NCBI RefSeq assembly: GCF_000622225.1
Contig: NZ_JHWD01000028.1
Location: 1 to 45,167, forward strand
Length of the DNA: 45,167 nt
Source: Roseomonas mucosa ATCC BAA-692
GTDB taxonomy: Bacteria > Pseudomonadota > Alphaproteobacteria > Acetobacterales > Acetobacteraceae
Direction of reading: 5' to 3'
The position numbers were made by a program, and so were the translations under genes. This document shows positions 41,124 to 45,167 of the stretch, piece by piece (positions within the stretch are counted from its first letter, which is position 1; the number at the start of each line of letters is the position of its first letter). The notes under the pieces were generated by a model. It was not told the origin of the DNA. It did no database searches and saw only the letters and a program-made list of their open reading frames with translations.

Positions 41124-41378
41124 GCCGCATTTGTTCCGCCCTGAACACGGCCCCCGGGGTGCATGGGACCTGGAGCGGCCGATGTCGCTGGCCCGCCGCG
41201 GGGTCGAGAGGCAGGCCGGAATAGCGGTGACCCACGCCGCGCTCCCATCGTCGCCGGTTGCCACCCCAAGGTGCGGCAGTCCGCGAGGAGGCGCGACCTG
41301 ACAGCGGAACCGCCATCGTCGCAGACGCCCGGCCTGCCGCCGCAGGGCATTCGCATCGACACGCGGTCTTCTTCGAGC

Positions 41379-41861
41379 ATGTGCTCATTCCTTGCCGTTC
41401 TGCTCGCGCTCATTGCTCAGCCCGCCGTTGGGCAGGAGGGAGGCAGCGGCCGGCGCTGCGGGGTGCTGGGCGACAGCCTGGCTGTCGGCGCCGCCCGCCA
41501 CGCCCCCGGCTGCGAGATGCGCGCCAGGATCGGCATCGGCAGCGCCGAGTTCGCCCGGACCTATGCCGCCACGCCCGTCCGGGCCGACGCGGTACTGATC
41601 TCACTTGGCGCCAACGACGGAGGTCGCTCCGATACGCTGGACAATCTGGCGGCGGTCCACGCCGCCGTGGTCGCCCGCTCCGTCACCTGGATCCTGCCGG
41701 CCCGTGGCGATGGGGCGCGGCGGGCGATCCTGGCGATCGCGCACGCACTCGGCGACCGCCTCATCGAGACGCGCGCCGTCACCGGCGGCGACGGCCTCCA
41801 CCTGACGGCGCAGGCCTATTGGGCCGTGGCGCAGATCCCCGTCGGCGCGGCCGCGCGCTGA
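41379..41861 (+). CDS. Exported SGNH/GDSL-like hydrolase, 160 aa
   Basis: ATG 41379 is chosen because it opens a signal peptide (MCSFLAVLLALIAQPAVGQ); the frame upstream is Arg/Pro-rich. The mature part has GVLGDSLAVGAA (catalytic Ser in GDS), ISLGANDGG and GGDGLHLTAQAYWA (Asp/His pair DGLH), the minimal SGNH block set. Likely an acyl-esterase or glycan-modifying enzyme outside the cytoplasm. Its last ~45 nt overlap an antisense gene remnant. Confidence 0.75.
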   Translation: MCSFLAVLLALIAQPAVGQEGGSGRRCGVLGDSLAVGAARHAPGCEMRARIGIGSAEFARTYAATPVRADAVLISLGANDGGRSDTLDNLAAVHAAVVARSVTWILPARGDGARRAILAIAHALGDRLIETRAVTGGDGLHLTAQAYWAVAQIPVGAAAR

Positions 41862-42010
41862 GGCAGGGCGCTCAGTTCCGGCCAGGGACCGACCCCGTTC
41901 CAGGCCTGCCGCAGCGCGCCCCTGACCACGGCCGCCACCCCCGGGGCCCGGTAGGGTAGCCAGTCAGGCCGTTGCAGCTTGTTGTGTCCGATGCGATAGA
42001 ACGCCCGGGT
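41816..42010 (-). pseudogene. C-terminal fragment of an unidentified protein cut by the nhaA segment
   Basis: Minus-strand frame ending at TAG 41816-41818 reads [20 protein letters not shown] then RAPGVAAVVRGALRQAWNGV and GPWPELSALPQ, which looks like real protein (compare the Arg-rich shadow frames) but has no start codon. It becomes unrelated sequence near 42010, just before the nhaA leader. Family not recognised; the break marks a likely rearrangement boundary. Confidence 0.4.
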
Positions 42011-42092
42011 GTTCGCTCCAGATACTGAGTGGGCAGGGTTTCAGCGTTGGTCGGGCCGCCAGCGGCGCAGACCAATGCCTGGAGGCCCACTC

Positions 42093-43319
42093 ATGGCTCA
42101 GCACTACCACGCCCAACCAAGTGCCTTGCGCCGTTTTCTCGATGGCCAGTCTTCCGCGGGACTGGTGCTGATGGCCGCCGCTGCCCTGGCGCTGCTGATC
42201 GCCAATTCGCCGCTGGGGCCGGGCTACGAGGCCCTGCTGCACGCCTATGTCGGGCCACTGTCCCTAGGCCACTGGATCAACGACGGCTTGATGGCCGTGT
42301 TCTTCCTGCTCGTCGGCCTCGAGATCAAGCGAGAGGTGCTGGATGGCCAACTCTCCACATGGTCACGCCGCGCCTTGCCAGGCATTGCCGCCGCCGGAGG
42401 CATGGCGGTGCCTGCGCTGGTGTACCTGGCCTTCAACTCCGGGCCTACGGCTCAGGGCTGGGCTATCCCGGCTGCCACCGACATCGCCTTCGCCCTCGGC
42501 GTCATCTCCTTACTCGGCAAGCGGGTTCCGGCCTCGCTGCGGATCTTCCTGACGGCCTTGGCCATCATCGACGACCTCGGCGCAGTGGTCATCATCGCGC
42601 TGTTCTACACGGCGGGCATCTCGCTGCCCGACTTGGCAGGTGCCGCCGCCGTAGTGGTCGTGCTGGTCGCGATGAACCGGCTCGGCGTGCGCCGCCTCAC
42701 GCCATACCTCCTCCTGGGGCTGCTGCTCTGGGTGCTCGTGCTGCGCTCCGGCATCCACGCCACGCTCGCGGGCGTGGTTCTCGCCTTCACCATCCCTTTG
42801 CAGGGCACTCCAGGACGCCCGGATGCCGAGCGTGGCAGCCCGCTTCATCGGCTGGAGCACGCCCTGCACCTACCCGTCGGCTTCATAATTGTCCCCATCT
42901 TCGGACTGGCCAATGCAGGCGTCTCCTTCCTCGGCTTACCCGCGGAGGCTCTGGCGGCGCCGGTCACAATTGGCGTCGGGCTTGGATTGCTGGTTGGCAA
43001 GGTAGTGGGTGTTCTGGGCTTCACCCTGTTGGCCATCCGCCTCGGGCTCGCCGACATGCCAGCTTACGCTGGACGGCTACAGATGGTGGGGACGGCGCTG
43101 CTCTGCGGCATTGGCTTCACCATGAGCCTGTTCATCACCCTTCTCGCCTTCCCCGGTGACCCGCTCCTCCAGGCGGAGGCCAAAGTCGGCATTCTCGCGG
43201 GCTCCTTCCTGTCTGGCTTGCTTGGCTATGCACTGCTCCGCGTAGCGCCACAGGACTGGCCAGGAACACCATCACGGCGGGTCCAAAGAGCACCTACCGA
43301 GAGGGGTACGGTCGCCTGA
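42093..43319 (+). CDS. nhaA: Na+/H+ antiporter NhaA
   Basis: 408 aa. ATG 42093 follows GGAGGCCCACTC; the frame to 42009 is not family sequence. About 12 hydrophobic helices, with the NhaA signatures [32 protein letters not shown], and the paired aspartates in [11 protein letters not shown] that bind Na+/H+. The end has [15 protein letters not shown]. Inner-membrane pump for sodium and alkaline pH tolerance. Located next to a DUF2254 gene and an NhaP fragment, which suggests an acquired ion-stress patch. Confidence 0.96.
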   Translation: MAQHYHAQPSALRRFLDGQSSAGLVLMAAAALALLIANSPLGPGYEALLHAYVGPLSLGHWINDGLMAVFFLLVGLEIKREVLDGQLSTWSRRALPGIAAAGGMAVPALVYLAFNSGPTAQGWAIPAATDIAFALGVISLLGKRVPASLRIFLTALAIIDDLGAVVIIALFYTAGISLPDLAGAAAVVVVLVAMNRLGVRRLTPYLLLGLLLWVLVLRSGIHATLAGVVLAFTIPLQGTPGRPDAERGSPLHRLEHALHLPVGFIIVPIFGLANAGVSFLGLPAEALAAPVTIGVGLGLLVGKVVGVLGFTLLAIRLGLADMPAYAGRLQMVGTALLCGIGFTMSLFITLLAFPGDPLLQAEAKVGILAGSFLSGLLGYALLRVAPQDWPGTPSRRVQRAPTERGTVA

Positions 43320-43457
43320 AAATCAGCGTCCGCTGACTTCGCCTTGAACATCGCGGGTGATGCTGATCGAAACGTCGCCTCTGCTTGGTCCCGAGAGCTT
43401 CGCTTCCAGAGGGATCGCCGAGAAAGGACAGCACGGTGAACACATCGCTACGGGTAG

Positions 43458-43643
43458 TTGGGGCGACGGCAGTGGTGGCCCTCGCCCGACGAGTCCGCCA
43501 AAATACAGCGCGACCCTCGGTGGCGCCGGGAGCGTCAGCAAATGTTCGCTGACGAGACGAACAGCGCGCTCGCCCGCACCGCAGCGCAGAGAGAGGCGCG
43601 GCAGGTTACGTCAAGGCCGGAAGCCCGTTTGGACGCTGCGTGA
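43458..43643 (+). CDS. Possible small protein before the DUF2254 gene
   Basis: TTG 43458 follows an in-frame TAG (43455-43457). The frame (DPRWRRERQQMFADETNSAL) is moderately protein-like, and its stop overlaps the next start as GTGA. There is no clear ribosome site; it could be leader sequence rather than a gene. The rest of 43320-43639 holds only a small TCAGCG/CGCTGA hairpin (43323-43336) after nhaA. Confidence 0.35.
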   Translation: MGRRQWWPSPDESAKIQRDPRWRRERQQMFADETNSALARTAAQREARQVTSRPEARLDAA

Positions 43644-44917
43644 GCACTGCCTTGCGCGAGCGGCTGGAGGCACTCGGCGACGCCTTCTGGCTGCGTCCGG
43701 CGATCCTTGTCCTGCTCGGCCTTATCCTGGGCGAGGGGGCGGTCTGGACCGAGCAGTGGGACTGGACCCGATCCCTTCTTCCCGCAGGCTGGCTTTACGC
43801 TGGCGGCGAGGCGGGCGCCCGGGCCCTCCTGGGCGCCATCGCCACCTCCACCATCGGCGTCGCAGGCACCACCTTTTCCATCACCGTGGCCGCGCTCTCC
43901 CTCGCCTCCGGTCAGATGGGGCCGCGGCTCCTGCGGAACTTCGTCCGCGACGCGGGGAACCAGGTTGCCCTGGGCGTGTTCCTCGGCACCTTCGTCTACG
44001 CCTTGGTCGTGCTGCGGACCGTGCGCTCTGTGGAGGAAGGGGCCTTCGTGCCTCATCTCGGGGTCACCGGCGCCCTTGTCCTTGCCCTGCTCTGCGTCGG
44101 CACGCTCACCTGGTTCGTCCATCACATCGCCTCCGGCATCAACGTCGAGACCGTGATCGGCACGGTCCACGCGGAACTGCGGGATGCAGTTGCCCGGCTG
44201 ACCCTCGACCAGCCGGATCCGGGGCCGATCGGCCCTGCCCCGGAGGGGCGAGCCATCACAGCAAAGGAAGGTGGATACCTCCGGGCTCTCGACGAGGAAG
44301 GGCTCGCGGGCTGGGCGGCAGAGCATAATGCGACCCTGAACCTGCTCGTGCGACCGGGCGATTACGTCTTCACAGGCGTAGCCGTGGCCACGGTGTCGCC
44401 ACCGGCCCTGGCCAAGGAGGCGGTGGGGAGGGTGCGCGAAGCCATGAGCCTCGGCGACCGGCGGGCGGCGGCGCAGGACCTGGAGTTCGCCGTGCGCCAG
44501 CTCGCCGAGGTCGCGGTCCGCGCCCTCTCGCCTGGCATCAACGACCCGTTCACAGCCATGGCGGTGCTGGACCGATTTGGCGACGTGCTCTGCGGCATGA
44601 CCGACAGGCACCTGCCGGGCGCGGCCGTGCTCCGCGACGGGCGCGCCGTTCTGTTCCGGCGCGCGGTGGACTACGACGGGCTGCTCGACGCCATGTTCCA
44701 CATGATCCGGCAGAACGGCGCTGGCTCGGCCGCCGTGCTCCTCCGCCTCATGGAGGTCCTCGGCGCCGTGCTGGCGGTGGAGCAAGCGCTGGAGCGCGGC
44801 GCCGCGTTGCGCCGTCACGCAGACCTTGTTTTCGCCGCGGGGCGGCAGAACCTGGGCGAGCAGGCTGCGGTGGAGGACCTCGAGGCGCGCTTCGCCGCCC
44901 TGCCGCGGAGCTCCTGA
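43640..44917 (+). CDS. DUF2254 family membrane protein
   Basis: 425 aa, GTG start. The N-terminal half has four hydrophobic segments (LRPAILVLLGLILGEGAVW, ALLGAIATSTIGVAGTTFSI, QVALGVFLGTFVYALVVLRT, LVLALLCVGTLTWFVHHIA). The soluble C-terminal half contains the family block AVRALSPGINDPFTAM and LVRPGDYVF. This inner-membrane family has no firmly established function; an ion or envelope-stress role would fit its nhaA neighbour. It converges with the NhaP remnant (35-nt gap). Confidence 0.88.
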   Translation: MSTALRERLEALGDAFWLRPAILVLLGLILGEGAVWTEQWDWTRSLLPAGWLYAGGEAGARALLGAIATSTIGVAGTTFSITVAALSLASGQMGPRLLRNFVRDAGNQVALGVFLGTFVYALVVLRTVRSVEEGAFVPHLGVTGALVLALLCVGTLTWFVHHIASGINVETVIGTVHAELRDAVARLTLDQPDPGPIGPAPEGRAITAKEGGYLRALDEEGLAGWAAEHNATLNLLVRPGDYVFTGVAVATVSPPALAKEAVGRVREAMSLGDRRAAAQDLEFAVRQLAEVAVRALSPGINDPFTAMAVLDRFGDVLCGMTDRHLPGAAVLRDGRAVLFRRAVDYDGLLDAMFHMIRQNGAGSAAVLLRLMEVLGAVLAVEQALERGAALRRHADLVFAAGRQNLGEQAAVEDLEARFAALPRSS

Positions 44918-44952
44918 TTGACCCAGGGGCGGTAAGGCGACGACCATCCGGC

Positions 44953-45072
44953 TCACCCAGGATCTTCGCCCTTGCGACCGAGCAGGGTGTTTCGCGCGAC
45001 CAAGCCAAGCGTGGAGCCTTGCACGATGATCGAGAACAGCACCACCGCGTAAGTCGCGGTGAGGATCGTCGC
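44953..45072 (-). pseudogene. C-terminal end of a NhaP-type Na+/H+ antiporter
   Basis: The frame ILTATYAVVLFSIIVQGSTL followed by GLVARNTL is the last membrane helix and tail of CPA1-type sodium/proton antiporters. Upstream of it the frame enters the IS-like end at ~45073, so the antiporter is interrupted there; the rest of the gene would lie beyond the IS, outside the window. Confidence 0.7.
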
Positions 45073-45167
45073 TGTTGATTTGCACTGAGAGCTGACCCGG
45101 GAAGGGTCAGAGTTTCCGCCGAGAAATGACCCGTGTCTGTTCACCATCCCGACCGGCTGGTCGGGAT
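45073..45167. mobile_element. End of an IS21-like insertion sequence (continues off the window)
   Basis: From 45073 the sequence TGTTGATTTGCACTGAGAGC, followed by CTGACCC/GGGTCAG copies (~45092-45110) and another TGACCC near 45126, resembles the multi-repeat ends of IS21-family elements (recalled pattern). It interrupts an antiporter gene. The transposase would lie beyond 45167. Confidence 0.45.

Overview
The window is about 45 kb of very GC-rich DNA (roughly 70% G+C by eye) that reads as part of a conjugative or mobilisable plasmid or integrative element of an alphaproteobacterium. The alphaproteobacterial LexA box (GTTC-N7-GTTC) supports the class. An Acetobacteraceae (Roseomonas-like) host is an inference from general gene style, not proven. 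No replication initiator, ParA partner, coupling protein or type IV secretion ATPase is visible, so this is only part of the element. There are no tRNA, rRNA or CRISPR features.

Left block (1-15.2 kb, mostly + strand): an anti-restriction and DNA-modification region. It holds an ArdC C-terminal remnant, a PAPS-reductase-like PP-loop protein, a giant methylase-helicase (DarB-like layout) with a perfect sliding-clamp motif at its N-terminus, a ParB-like protein, a C5-cytosine methyltransferase with five internal repeats, and many small unknown genes. A LexA-controlled orphan imuA follows. At 16.0-19.2 kb an AT-richer module (helicase IV-like UvrD protein with an embedded nuclease-like domain, plus a DUF6471-like regulator) lies against a truncated DpdA/TGT-like gene and looks like a later insertion.

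Middle block (19.7-26.5 kb): a 257-nt nested inverted repeat stands immediately upstream of ssb. After ssb comes a run of small genes, the first of which ends in a peptide that closely imitates the SSB C-terminal tail. Then come a Uma2-family protein, a zinc-ribbon-like protein, a long gene-free structured region with a good promoter, and a 227-aa unknown protein.

Transfer block (25.4-33.7 kb): leftward genes for secreted proteins, a VirB1-like lytic transglycosylase and a TraM-, TraL- and TraK-like trio diverge from a rightward two-gene operon ending in a MOBF relaxase-helicase. The 322-nt gap between the two directions has phased TCACGTC repeats and small palindromes and is the best oriT candidate. 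The layout resembles the RP4 oriT-traK-traL-traM arm, joined to a MOBF rather than a MOBP relaxase.

Right block (33.7-45.2 kb): a complete type I restriction-modification operon (hsdM-rhuM-hsdS-hsdR, each pair overlapping by 4 nt), an SGNH-like secreted protein, then an ion-transport patch (nhaA, a DUF2254 membrane protein, and the last residues of a NhaP-type antiporter cut by what looks like the end of an IS21-like element at the window edge).

Working picture: genes to the left of the candidate oriT would protect and stabilise incoming single-stranded plasmid DNA (ssb, methylases, anti-restriction proteins), while the type I system on the other side marks and defends the established element. 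Many gene-free gaps on the left side carry long GC-rich palindromes, which I did not see in the right block. They may be single-strand promoters or initiation sites, which is a hypothesis.
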